A DNA stretch of 13,222 bases from Halobacteriales archaeon QH_8_67_36 (GTDB taxonomy: Archaea > Halobacteriota > Halobacteria > Halobacteriales > Haloarculaceae): the NCBI GenBank assembly GCA_003021755.1, contig PXQZ01000019.1, positions 11,315 through 24,536 of the forward strand. Direction: 5' to 3'. Each line of letters starts with the position of its first letter. Positions within the stretch are counted from its first letter, which is position 1. The notes beneath the pieces are model-generated. The model had not been told where the DNA came from and ran no database searches. It worked only from the letters and a program-made list of their open reading frames with translations. Both the position numbers and the translations under genes were made by a program. Below, piece by piece: positions 7,073-13,222 of this stretch.

Positions 7073-7267
7073 TTACGCGGGGGCCTCCTCCCGCATGTCC
7101 GGCGGGAGGAGGTTCGGGATGCCGTCCTCGATGGGGAAGCGCTCGCCACACTCGGTGCAGGTCAGCGTCCCCGCCAGGATCTCCTCGCCGTCGCGCTCGT
7201 CGACATCGAGGTCGAGGTCGTGTTTGTCCAGCGGACAGCAGATGATGTCCATCAGGTCCTCTTTCAT
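7073..7267 (-). CDS. Trm112 family methyltransferase activator
   Basis: A 64-residue protein starting MKEDLMDIICCPLDKHDL. Zinc-binding cysteines are visible at Cys10/Cys11 in ICCP and Cys37 and Cys40 in LTCTECGERF, followed by PIEDGIPNLLPPDMR, the standard Trm112 ending. Trm112 is a small obligate partner that stabilises and activates several methyltransferases acting on tRNA, rRNA and release factor; in Haloferax it is reported to bind many. The ATG at 7267 is preferred to one at 7315: a TATA element sits 27 nt upstream, and the extra residues would lie over that promoter. It is flanked by purA upstream and the DUF7524-like gene downstream on the same strand, with no clear functional link. 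Confidence 0.9.
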   Translation of the reverse strand: MKEDLMDIICCPLDKHDLDLDVDERDGEEILAGTLTCTECGERFPIEDGIPNLLPPDMREEAPA

Positions 7268-7288
7268 ACCCGAATCTGGGTCCGGTGG

Positions 7289-7300
7289 GAATAAAAGGGT
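7289..7300 (-). promoter_or_regulatory. TATA/BRE promoter of Trm112
   Basis: The minus-strand ACCCTTTTATTC is centred about 27 nt before the ATG at 7267, so the mRNA is probably leaderless. It settles the short start for this gene. Confidence 0.6.
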
Positions 7301-7329
7301 ACTGTCTGCCGACAACCCCGGAAGCGCCG

Positions 7330-8706
7330 TCAGAAGGGCCGTTCGCGGACGATGGTCTCGCCGCGGCCGGGGCCGACGCCGATGGCGTAGGCTGGCGCCC
7401 CCAGTTCGTCCTCGATGTACTCGACGTAGGCGCGTGCGTTCTCGGGCAGCGCCTCGACCCCCTCGCTCGCGGCCTCGGCCCAGTCGACCTCGGGCCAGCC
7501 GTCGAAGGTCCGGTAGGTCGCCTCACAGCGGCCCCACTCCTCCGTGGTGGCGGGTAGCGTGCGTAGCTCTTCGCCGTCGAGCGTGTAGGCGTCGCCGACC
7601 TTGACCTCGTCCAGTCCGGCCAGCACGTCCAGGTGGTTGATGGCGAGACCGGTAAAGCCCGAGACCCGCGTCGCGTGTCGCAGCATCGGCATGTCGAGCC
7701 AGGCGACCCGTCGGGGTCGGCCGGTCACGGTCCCGTACTCGCCGCCCTCCTCGCGAATCCGCGTCGCGAGCTCCTCGTTTTCGCCTTCGCCCTGCTCCTC
7801 GTAGCCGGGCGTGTCGCCGACGACGCCGCCCAGTTCGGTCGGCAGGGGGCCGCTGCCGACGCGGGTGAGGTAGGCCTTGACGATACCGACGACTTCGCCG
7901 CCGCCGACGACGCCGGGGCTGAGCCCGGTACCGGTCGTAGCGCCACCCGCCGTCGGGTTCGAGGAGGTGACGTAGGGGTAGTTCCCGTGGTCGATGTCGA
8001 TGGTGGTTCCCTGGGCGCCCTCAAGCATGACGTTCTCGCCCTCGGCTATCTTCTCGGTGAGGAAGACGCTGGCGTCGACCGTCATGTTCTCCGCTTCGAA
8101 CCGCTCGCCGTACTCGCGGAACTCCTCGTAGAGGGCGTCGACGTCCAGTGCGTCGGGGTTCTCGAGGTCCTCGACCGCCATCCCGTAGACGTCCTCGACG
8201 ACTGCTCGTTTCTGGGGGACGACGTACTCCAGTCGCTTGCGCAACACGTCGGGGTTTTGCAGGTCGCCGGCCCGGATTCCTCGTCGGCCGGCCTTGTCCT
8301 CGTAGGTCGGGCCGATACCCCGGCCCGTGGTGCCGACCTCGCTGTCGGACTCGCTTTTGGCTTTCTCTTCGATACCGTCCAGGACGCGGTGGAACGGGAA
8401 GATGACGTGCGCGCGCTCGGCGATGCGTACGTCCGGGTCCAGCCCGCGCTCCCGTAGCGTATCCAGCTCGTCGAACAGTGTTCGCGGATTGACGACACAC
8501 CCGTTGCCGAGTACGCCGACCTTCCCGCGGATGGCTCCGCTCGGAACCAGCGAGAGCTTGTACGTCTCGCCCTCGTGAACGACGGTGTGGCCGGCGTTGT
8601 CGCCGCCCTGATACCGGGCGACGATGTCCACGTCGTCACCGTACAGGTCGACGATGCCGCCCTTCCCCTCGTCGCCGAGCTGTGAGCCGACGATGGTTAC
8701 GGTCAT
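7330..8706 (-). CDS. purA: Adenylosuccinate synthase
   Basis: Cytosolic GTP-dependent ligase that joins IMP and aspartate to form adenylosuccinate, the first committed step from IMP to AMP. The 458-residue protein carries the GDEGKG loop at 11-16 after VTIVGSQL, the QGGDNAGHT motif with His40 (catalytic region), and GTTGRGIGPTYEDKAGRRG at about 125-143, which contacts IMP. Further family blocks include EGAQGTTIDIDHGNYPYVTSS, TGRPRRVAWLD and the C-terminal AYAIGVGPGRGETI. All key regions are present and the length matches the long-form haloarchaeal enzymes. The ATG at 8706 has a TATA element about 28 nt upstream and faces a divergent small regulator gene. Confidence 0.97.
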   Translation of the reverse strand: MTVTIVGSQLGDEGKGGIVDLYGDDVDIVARYQGGDNAGHTVVHEGETYKLSLVPSGAIRGKVGVLGNGCVVNPRTLFDELDTLRERGLDPDVRIAERAHVIFPFHRVLDGIEEKAKSESDSEVGTTGRGIGPTYEDKAGRRGIRAGDLQNPDVLRKRLEYVVPQKRAVVEDVYGMAVEDLENPDALDVDALYEEFREYGERFEAENMTVDASVFLTEKIAEGENVMLEGAQGTTIDIDHGNYPYVTSSNPTAGGATTGTGLSPGVVGGGEVVGIVKAYLTRVGSGPLPTELGGVVGDTPGYEEQGEGENEELATRIREEGGEYGTVTGRPRRVAWLDMPMLRHATRVSGFTGLAINHLDVLAGLDEVKVGDAYTLDGEELRTLPATTEEWGRCEATYRTFDGWPEVDWAEAASEGVEALPENARAYVEYIEDELGAPAYAIGVGPGRGETIVRERPF

Positions 8707-8728
8707 CGCCCGGACGTTCCGGCCACCG

Positions 8729-8739
8729 TGATAAACAGA
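8729..8739 (-). promoter_or_regulatory. purA: TATA element of purA
   Basis: The minus-strand CTGTTTATCA is centred about 28 nt upstream of the purA ATG. It is the expected position for a leaderless or near-leaderless haloarchaeal transcript. Confidence 0.55.
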
Positions 8740-8772
8740 TTACGGTCTCACAGTGTTCGACGGAGCGGGTGG

Positions 8773-8810
8773 CGTAGACGCCGTCGGCGCTCTTCTACCG
8801 GCCGTCTACG
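8773..8810. promoter_or_regulatory. Inverted repeat between purA and the regulator gene (possible operator)
   Basis: The arms cgtagacg (8773-8780) and cgtctacg (8803-8810) are exact complements separated by 22 nt. The left arm overlaps the smaller palindrome ggcgtagacgcc at 8771-8782. The site sits between two divergent promoters, where a regulator could act on both, but there is no direct proof of function. Confidence 0.3.
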
Positions 8811-8900
8811 TACGTCAACACGCCCCATGTGAATCGTTACGACGGTTTTAAGAACCCAGGACGGGTACGATAGAACCGGCAAGGTCGGGCATACGAGGGT

Positions 8901-8911
8901 AACTTTTAAAC
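8901..8911 (+). promoter_or_regulatory. TATA element of the small regulator gene
   Basis: AACTTTTAAAC is centred about 31 nt before the ATG at 8938, leaving at most a leader of a few bases. A second TATA-like patch, GGTTTTAAGAA at 8844-8854, could drive a longer transcript starting near 8876. Confidence 0.5.
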
Positions 8912-8937
8912 CCACCCACCACAAGTTAACAATTGCC

Positions 8938-9243
8938 ATGATAGACAGGCTTGAAAAGGAAGTCGACATGCTGGAGCGCCATCTACAGGTGCTTCGCATG
9001 GTAATAGAGAACGAGCCTATCGGTATCGTGAAGATGTCCAACGAGACGGGCTACCCCCACCACAAGGTTCGGTACTCGCTGCGGGTCCTCGAAGAGGAGA
9101 ACCTCATCGAGCCCTCCAGCCAGGGTGCTATTACTACGGAACAGACCGGCGAGTTCGTCGACGACCTCGACGAGAAAATCGACGAGATAATCGACAAGCT
9201 CGAGGGAATGAAAATCGACGACGCGGCAGAGATAGAGAGCTAA
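8938..9243 (+). CDS. Small winged-helix transcriptional regulator
   Basis: A 101-residue protein with a long N-terminal helix (MIDRLEKEVDMLERHLQV), then a winged-HTH core at about 20-65: VLRMVIENEPIGIVKMS, TGYPHHKVRYSLRVLEEENL as the recognition helix region, and a short wing IEPSSQGAITTE. A charged C-terminal helix follows (FVDDLDEKIDEIIDKLEGM) and could give a coiled-coil dimer. No ligand domain is present. This layout fits a small archaeal DNA-binding regulator that dimerises through its end helices. It is divergent from purA and convergent with the DUF7527 gene, leaving 11 bp between the stops. No Shine-Dalgarno is seen. Targets are unknown, but autoregulation through the shared upstream region is plausible. 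The codon use looks less GC-rich at its start than its neighbours. Confidence 0.85.
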   Translation: MIDRLEKEVDMLERHLQVLRMVIENEPIGIVKMSNETGYPHHKVRYSLRVLEEENLIEPSSQGAITTEQTGEFVDDLDEKIDEIIDKLEGMKIDDAAEIES

Positions 9244-9254
9244 GTAGTCTCCTT

Positions 9255-11495
9255 TTACAGTTCCGGAACCGCGAGGTGGAACTCATCGTTTCGCGCTTCG
9301 AGCAGACACAGATGGTAGCCGCCCTTTCGTGAGAGGTTGACGAAGCTCTTGCGCTTGTCGCGACTGAACAGGCCACTGGATGTCGCTTCCTCGGCCGTCT
9401 CCAGCGCTTCCGGTTCGAAGAAGCTACTGGTGACCAGAAACGCGGCGGCCAGCGAGTCCGAGGCGTTGCCGACCCGCTCCGCGTTGCGCACGATGTCGGC
9501 CATCTGCCCCTCGGTCGCGGGCTGGCGGGCGTCGTTGATGTTGGCGACGACGAGCGGGTTCCCCATCCGGTCGCGGACGACCACGTCGAACGTCTCCTGT
9601 GAACGGTGTTCCTGGCCGTTCTCGGTGTAGGTGACCGACACCGTCCCGTTGAGTTCGGCGCGGTCGACCGCCGGCAGCGCGTCGTACAGCACGCCCATCG
9701 CGTTCTCGTGGCCGGTGTCCCGTATCTCGTACAGGAGATTCCTGACGAGCCAGTCGACGAAACGATACTGGATACTGGCGTGGAGGAACTCCTCGAAGGA
9801 GTCGCCGTCAACGGCGGCGTCGCCGGCGTCGAACTGGGTGTGGTGTTCCAGCCGGAGGTTCTCCTCGACGGACGCCCTGTCGGCGCTCCCGTCCCGTGCC
9901 TTCGCCAGCGTGGCCTCACCCTTCGAGTGGTAGCGGACGAAGAGGTTCGTCCCGTCGATGGCCTCCGCCGCCGAGAGCGACCGCCCACTGGGGGCGGGGC
10001 CGCCGGCCGCGGCCAGCTCCTCTTCCAGTCGCTGTATCTCGGCGCGGGCCTCCTCTAGCTCGCCGAGCAGCCGGTCGCGCTCGGCGGCCAGTTCCTCGTT
10101 TTCCGATGCGAGGTCGCGTATCTCGCCCTCCAGCTCTGCGATTTCGGCCTCGCGAGCTTCCAGTTCGGCCTCCAGCTCCGGGGACGGCGCCGTCCGATCG
10201 ACATCCTCCACCGTCGGCTCCGCCGACGCCGACTGACTCGACTCGGGGGGCTGTGACTCCTGAGTCGATGTCGTGTCAGTCCGTGCAGATGGGGACTGTG
10301 ACGACGCCGAATCCGCGGCTGTGCCCGACTGCTGGGCCTGCGACCGTGCCGCGGCCGTCGTGCGCTCCGGCGTCGAACTCGACCGCTCGGGGTCCAGCGA
10401 CGGAACCGACCGCGTTTCGAGGGCGCCCACGGCGTCGCTGTCGGCCGCCGCGGCCATGGTCCGGTCGTCGTCGGCTGCTACCGGCTCCTCGGGCCGGTCC
10501 GTCGAGGCCCCGGTCGACCCGGCCCGTGTGGTCCTGCTGCCCGAAGTGTCCGGTCTCTCGGTCCTCGTGGCGTCTGCCGTCTTGGCGTTCCGTTGCGCGG
10601 ACTCCGTGGCGGGTTCGACCGCCTCGGGTTCGCGCGATGTGGACTCGGCGACTGATTCCGCCGCCTCGGGTTCGCTCGGGGTCGATTCGGTGGCGGCCGC
10701 CGCCGTGCGCTCCGTCCCCGTGGCCGTTGCGTCGTCCGCACTCGACGGCCCGTCCGGCTCCGACGTGTCGTTCGCGCCGACCGCGCGCTCGTTGGTCCGG
10801 GGTGACTCCGCCTCGGGGACCGTCCCCTCGCGTTCGTCGGCCACCGCACTGTCGGGCGTTACATTACGGCCCACGTCCGTCCCGCTGCTCTCGTCCGCAT
10901 CGTCGGCGGTCGCTGCTCCGGCGGCGGTGCCCGCGTCGTTGCTCGACGTGGTCGGCTCGGGCGGCTCCGGAATCTCGACGGGCCGGACGTCAGCCGGCAT
11001 GACCTGGTAGATGCCCACCTCGTCGTTGGCCTGTTCGAAGGCGTCCTCGTCGGTGACGAGCTTCCGTGAGTTGCCGACCCACGCGACGCTCATCGAGCGA
11101 CCCTGGTGGTAGACCAGATAGTAGTCCCCGGAGAGGACGTTTTCGGACAGTTCGACGTACCCGGTGAAGTTGCCGTCCTCCAGCGTCCGGTCCACCTCCG
11201 AGATGGCCGTGTCCTCGGTGTAGTACTGTGCCCGCGGGGCCTCGGCCCGGTCCTGCATCACGACGAGCAGGGGCAAGGCGTCGTGGGGCGCGGCCCGCGC
11301 CGTGCCGTCGGCGCCGTCGAACGCCTCGATATCGCCGTCGGGGATGCCCACCACGGTGCCGTTCAGCATGAACAGCTGTGTGGATCCGGCGGTGACGGCC
11401 CCGGAGAAACCCCGGTCGGAGAGGGACCGGAGCCCGTCATAGCCGCCGTCGAAGGACACCGGGTCCCACTCGGATACTAGCTCTACTGTACGCAT
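9255..11495 (-). CDS. Large DUF7527-family protein: N-domain, disordered linker, coiled coil, C-domain
   Basis: A 746-residue cytosolic protein from the ATG at 11495 (MRTVELVSEWDP). A second ATG lies 6 nt upstream (11501) and a GGAGG sits 8 nt before the chosen ATG but only 2 nt before the upstream one, so 11495 is preferred. A longer start at 11543 looks unlikely. Residues 1-175 form a globular domain (FDGGYDGLRSL, FSGAVTAGSTQLFMLNGTVVG, GYVELSENVLSGDYYLVYHQG). Residues 180-430 are a disordered Ser/Thr/Ala/Glu linker. About 440-495 is a coiled coil (AELEAREAEIAELEGEIRDL). Residues 515-746 form the C-terminal domain with FDVVVRDRMGNPLVVANIND, then a helix and a strand, reminiscent of a degenerate PD-(D/E)XK fold; that likeness is my inference. 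It matches the haloarchaeal DUF7527 proteins (from memory). Function unknown; a scaffold or signal role would fit the layout. Confidence 0.8.
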   Translation of the reverse strand: MRTVELVSEWDPVSFDGGYDGLRSLSDRGFSGAVTAGSTQLFMLNGTVVGIPDGDIEAFDGADGTARAAPHDALPLLVVMQDRAEAPRAQYYTEDTAISEVDRTLEDGNFTGYVELSENVLSGDYYLVYHQGRSMSVAWVGNSRKLVTDEDAFEQANDEVGIYQVMPADVRPVEIPEPPEPTTSSNDAGTAAGAATADDADESSGTDVGRNVTPDSAVADEREGTVPEAESPRTNERAVGANDTSEPDGPSSADDATATGTERTAAAATESTPSEPEAAESVAESTSREPEAVEPATESAQRNAKTADATRTERPDTSGSRTTRAGSTGASTDRPEEPVAADDDRTMAAAADSDAVGALETRSVPSLDPERSSSTPERTTAAARSQAQQSGTAADSASSQSPSARTDTTSTQESQPPESSQSASAEPTVEDVDRTAPSPELEAELEAREAEIAELEGEIRDLASENEELAAERDRLLGELEEARAEIQRLEEELAAAGGPAPSGRSLSAAEAIDGTNLFVRYHSKGEATLAKARDGSADRASVEENLRLEHHTQFDAGDAAVDGDSFEEFLHASIQYRFVDWLVRNLLYEIRDTGHENAMGVLYDALPAVDRAELNGTVSVTYTENGQEHRSQETFDVVVRDRMGNPLVVANINDARQPATEGQMADIVRNAERVGNASDSLAAAFLVTSSFFEPEALETAEEATSSGLFSRDKRKSFVNLSRKGGYHLCLLEARNDEFHLAVPEL
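10621..10704 (-). repeat. Two 42-nt tandem units in the disordered linker
   Basis: The plus-strand units both begin gcctcgggttcg, at 10621 and 10663, exactly 42 nt apart. In the protein this is a 14-residue period visible as ATESTPSEPEAAES and VAESTSREPEAVEP, with a weaker third copy starting ATES. It shows that the linker grew by in-frame tandem duplication. Confidence 0.6.
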
Positions 11496-11502
11496 ACTCA
11501 TT

Positions 11503-11507
11503 ACCTC
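11503..11507 (-). promoter_or_regulatory. Shine-Dalgarno GGAGG of the DUF7527 gene
   Basis: Minus-strand GGAGG is followed by taATGagtATG. Spacing is 2 nt to the first ATG and 8 nt to the second, which points to the second ATG at 11495. Most other genes here look leaderless, so this SD is unusual in the window. Confidence 0.5.
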
Positions 11508-11520
11508 CACCAAGCCCCAT

Positions 11521-11541
11521 GGCAGACAAATAGTTTGTGCC
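11521..11541. promoter_or_regulatory. TATA-like patch within an imperfect inverted repeat
   Basis: The plus strand reads ggcagacaaatagtttgtgcc: arms ggc..acaaa and tttgt..gcc around tag, with one bulged base. The minus-strand AAACTATTTG inside it is the best TATA candidate for the DUF7527 gene. A dyad over a TATA box could be an operator; this is inference only. Confidence 0.35.
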
Positions 11542-11580
11542 ACCGTCTGACATCGGACGAACGCGGGGGGACTCCGATGG

Positions 11581-11590
11581 GCATATGATG
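11581..11590 (+). promoter_or_regulatory. TATA-like element of the small membrane gene
   Basis: GCATATGATG is centred about 26 nt before the ATG at 11611, consistent with a leaderless transcript. The promoter therefore looks intact even though the coding sequence is broken. Confidence 0.45.
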
Positions 11591-11610
11591 CCTGACACCC
11601 ATATCCGGGT

Positions 11611-11944
11611 ATGGAAGAGCAACCCGGACTGAGCGACCAGTACCGGACGGCGAGTCCGTGGCCGGTGTTCGTCGCGCTGGGGCTCGCCCTCTCGGTCCGT
11701 CGCCGGCATCCTCACCGAATCGGGCTACGTCACGCGGCCGTGGCCGACGCTGGTCGGGGTCGGCGTCGTCCTCGCCGCCCTCGCCGCGGCGCTGGCCGTC
11801 GCGTATCTCCCGCTTGCAAACATCACCGTCGCCAACGTCGGCGAGGGGCCGCTGTTCACCCGCCTCGTCGCCGTGGCCGTCGCCGGCGTCGTGATGGTAG
11901 CGATGGGTAGCGTCGGCTCGGTGATGGAGCAGACGAAGGTATAA
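11611..11944 (+). pseudogene. Frame-disrupted small membrane protein, DUF7541 / 'cox cluster protein' type
   Basis: The frame from the ATG at 11611 reads MEEQPGLSDQYRTASPWP then VFVALGLALS, a start I recognise from haloarchaeal 'cox cluster' proteins (DUF7541, from memory), small membrane proteins found near haem-copper oxidase genes. After about residue 28 this frame becomes Arg-rich and ends at 11910 without membrane segments. The next frame (+1) carries the expected continuation: VAGILTESGYVTRPWP, then VGVGVVLAALAAALAVAYL and VAVAVAGVVMVAMGSVGSV as membrane helices, ending MEQTKV and TAA at 11942-11944. The break is near 11690-11700 (ctcggtccgtcgcc). Relatives, as I recall them, have roughly 20 more residues here with a hydrophobic stretch, so an out-of-frame deletion is more likely than a one-base error. 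No oxidase genes are next to it. It is probably inactive. Confidence 0.7.
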
Positions 11945-12043
11945 CGCCCTACTTCGCTCGCCCTGACGGGTTCGCTCGGCCGGCTCCTGGCGCTGTGAGT
12001 TCGTTGGCTCCATTGACACCACTCGCTTGGAAGGAACTATCGA

Positions 12044-12066
12044 TATACCCTGTTAGACAGTGTATA
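12044..12066. repeat. AT-rich inverted repeat between convergent genes
   Basis: Left arm tataccctgt (12044-12053) and right arm acagtgtata (12057-12066) pair at 9 of 10 positions around a tag loop. It lies between the ends of the membrane pseudogene and the FG-GAP gene. The rest of 11945-12119 shows no gene. The dyad could be a terminator hairpin, an operator or the remains of a mobile-element end; it has no T-run, so a simple terminator is not clear. Confidence 0.5.
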
Positions 12067-12119
12067 CTCCGAACTGGGGACGGTTCGCTTGAGGAGAACT
12101 AGACAGATGGTGACGGTCG

Positions 12120-13222
12120 CTACGGTCTGTTGAACCAGACGTCGACGTGGTGGTCGGGGCCGTAGGACTTCCCGACCACGTCCGGCTGTCCGCTCCCGGT
12201 CAGGTCGACGACCTTTGCCTCGTGGGTTTCGATGCCGGACGCGACCGTCTCACGCTCGAAGCGGCCGCCGCGGTTGTAGAAGACGAAGTGGCGCGGGTCG
12301 CTGTGCTTGCCCAGCCCCATCTCGGCGACGTAGATGTCGGGCAGGCCGTCGCCGGTGAAGTCCTCGACTTCCAGCGAGTGGGGACAGAACAGTCCGTCCG
12401 CGATGATCGTCGCCTCCCAGTCGGGCGGGTCGAACCAGGCGACGCGACCGGGATGGCTCCCCAAGTGGGGTGAGTCACCTTCCGAGAGGATGACTTCCAG
12501 GTCGCCGTCGTCGTCCACGTCCGCGACGGCAACCCGGGTATTGTCCCACCCGGAGACGATCGCCTCGCGTCGCCAGCCAGTTGGCGCGTCGGCGTCGCGG
12601 TGGTAGACGTTGGGGCCGGCGATGAGCTCGGTCCGCCCGTCGCCGTCGACGTCGACGACGGCGACTCCCTCCACCTCGCGGCCCTCGTCGACGATGTGGA
12701 GGTGTTCGTCGCCCCAGGGACCCTCCCGGGGCGAGGGCGGGACGTCGTAGTAGAAGACGGTCTCGGATTCCTGTGAGAGCCCGACGACCTCCGGTTCGCC
12801 GTCGTCGTCCACGTCCGCGACGGCGACGTCGTGGTACTTCTCGAAGCGGTCGGTGACGAGGTGGCGCGCCCAGGGCTCGCGCGGGTCCGCTCCGGGTTCG
12901 AACCAGTAGAGGTCGGTGTTGTCAAGCCCCTGGCCGGCCACGACCGCTGGCTGCCCGGTGCCGGTGATATCGCCGACGGCGCCGCCCACATCGAGCGACG
13001 GCGTGAACGATATCTCGTGGCGCTCGAAGCCGGGGTTCTCGTACCAGAAGAGGTTGGCCTCCCCGATGCCGACCGCCGACCGTAACGGGCCGGTGGGAAA
13101 CCCGCGGCGCTCGGCTTCCCAGACGATGCCCTTGCCGGGGAACCCCTCGCCGGCGCCGCCGACGATGATGTCCTCACGGCCGTTGCCGGTCAGGTCCGCG
13201 GTGAGACAGAACCCGAGTTTCG
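12120..13222 (-). CDS. FG-GAP/VCBS beta-propeller protein (N-terminus beyond window)
   Basis: The frame is open from the right edge to a TAG at 12120-12122, so about 366 C-terminal residues are visible; the start is outside. A GTG at 12989 is inside the domain and is not the real start. Seven calcium-loop repeats of the FG-GAP/VCBS type are seen in order: DLTGNGREDI, DITGTGQPAV, DVDDDGEPEV, DVDGDGRTEL, DVDDDGDLEV, DFTGDGLPDI and DLTGSGQPDV. Seven such loops fit a seven-bladed propeller, though blades may continue beyond the edge. Each unit has the D-x-[DT]-x-D/G-G pattern that binds Ca2+. The ending HEAKVVDLTG...VDVWFNRP resembles FG-GAP proteins of Planctomycetes and Bacteroidetes (from memory). 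Such proteins are usually exported and bind surfaces or polysaccharides; the signal region cannot be seen here. Confidence 0.9.
   Translation of the reverse strand, partial: KLGFCLTADLTGNGREDIIVGGAGEGFPGKGIVWEAERRGFPTGPLRSAVGIGEANLFWYENPGFERHEISFTPSLDVGGAVGDITGTGQPAVVAGQGLDNTDLYWFEPGADPREPWARHLVTDRFEKYHDVAVADVDDDGEPEVVGLSQESETVFYYDVPPSPREGPWGDEHLHIVDEGREVEGVAVVDVDGDGRTELIAGPNVYHRDADAPTGWRREAIVSGWDNTRVAVADVDDDGDLEVILSEGDSPHLGSHPGRVAWFDPPDWEATIIADGLFCPHSLEVEDFTGDGLPDIYVAEMGLGKHSDPRHFVFYNRGGRFERETVASGIETHEAKVVDLTGSGQPDVVGKSYGPDHHVDVWFNRP
12502..12530 (-). repeat. 29-nt exact repeat in the FG-GAP gene, copy A
   Basis: This stretch is identical to 12796-12824, which lies 294 nt (98 codons) away and in the same frame. 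Both encode the AVADVDDDG loop. The identity at wobble positions suggests recent copying or gene conversion between blades. Confidence 0.7.
12796..12824 (-). repeat. 29-nt exact repeat in the FG-GAP gene, copy B
   Basis: Second copy of the identical 29-nt stretch encoding the AVADVDDDG calcium loop. The other calcium loops in this protein use different codons, so only these two blades share it. Confidence 0.7.

Noticed and set aside
9896..11002. Long plus-strand ORFs (such as 9896-11002 and 10273-11010) opposite the DUF7527 gene.
   Set aside because: Pro/Arg-rich or Ser/Ala-rich shadows of the low-complexity linker, without any recognisable domain or promoter.
12120..12989. FG-GAP gene starting at the GTG at 12989.
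   Set aside because: The frame stays open to the right window edge and includes a further calcium loop (DLTGNGREDI), so the true start is outside.

Overview
The window is a GC-rich, high-GC3 archaeal chromosome segment, almost certainly from a haloarchaeon (class Halobacteria). The CysRS and several DUF families look closest to Haloarcula-type genomes; I judge this from remembered family resemblance, not from a search. Supporting signs are very acidic proteins, families known mainly from haloarchaea (DUF6517, DUF7523, DUF7524, DUF7527, DUF7541-like), and AT-rich TATA elements about 26-28 nt upstream of start codons with little or no room for a leader. No rRNA, tRNA, CRISPR array or complete insertion sequence was seen.

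Layout. 1-668 (-): 3'-truncated lipoprotein (DUF6517-like). 753-2246 (-): cysS. 2361-2831 (-): DUF7523-like small protein. 2954-4262 (+): unusual PH-like protein whose C-terminus carries a tandemly duplicated Mrr/PD-(D/E)XK-like half-domain, the second copy out of frame. 4334-5257 (+): CbiX-type chelatase with two half-domains, interrupted in frame by a short perfect palindrome. 5333-6409 (+): DR2241-family Fe-S protein, probable partner of CbiX. 6468-7031 (-): DUF7524-like membrane-anchored protein. 7073-7267 (-): Trm112. 7330-8706 (-): purA. 8938-9243 (+): small winged-helix regulator, divergent from purA. 9255-11495 (-): large DUF7527 protein (N-terminal domain, disordered linker, coiled coil, C-terminal domain). 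11611-11944 (+): frame-disrupted small membrane protein of the 'cox cluster' type. 12120-13222 (-): FG-GAP/VCBS beta-propeller protein running off the right edge.

How it fits together. Most genes are housekeeping and have their own promoters, so there is no long operon. The clearest functional pair is CbiX plus the DR2241-family protein (cobalamin/siroheme-type tetrapyrrole metal insertion). CysRS and PurA are core translation and purine enzymes, and Trm112 activates several methyltransferases that modify tRNA and translation factors.

The parts worth a second look are the frameshifted tandem-repeat protein at 2954-4262, the palindromic element inside cbiX, the broken membrane gene at 11611-11944, the DUF7527 protein with a possibly degenerate nuclease-like end, and the FG-GAP protein with seven visible calcium-loop motifs. 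I found no convincing new multi-gene system. No gap between genes exceeds 300 bases.
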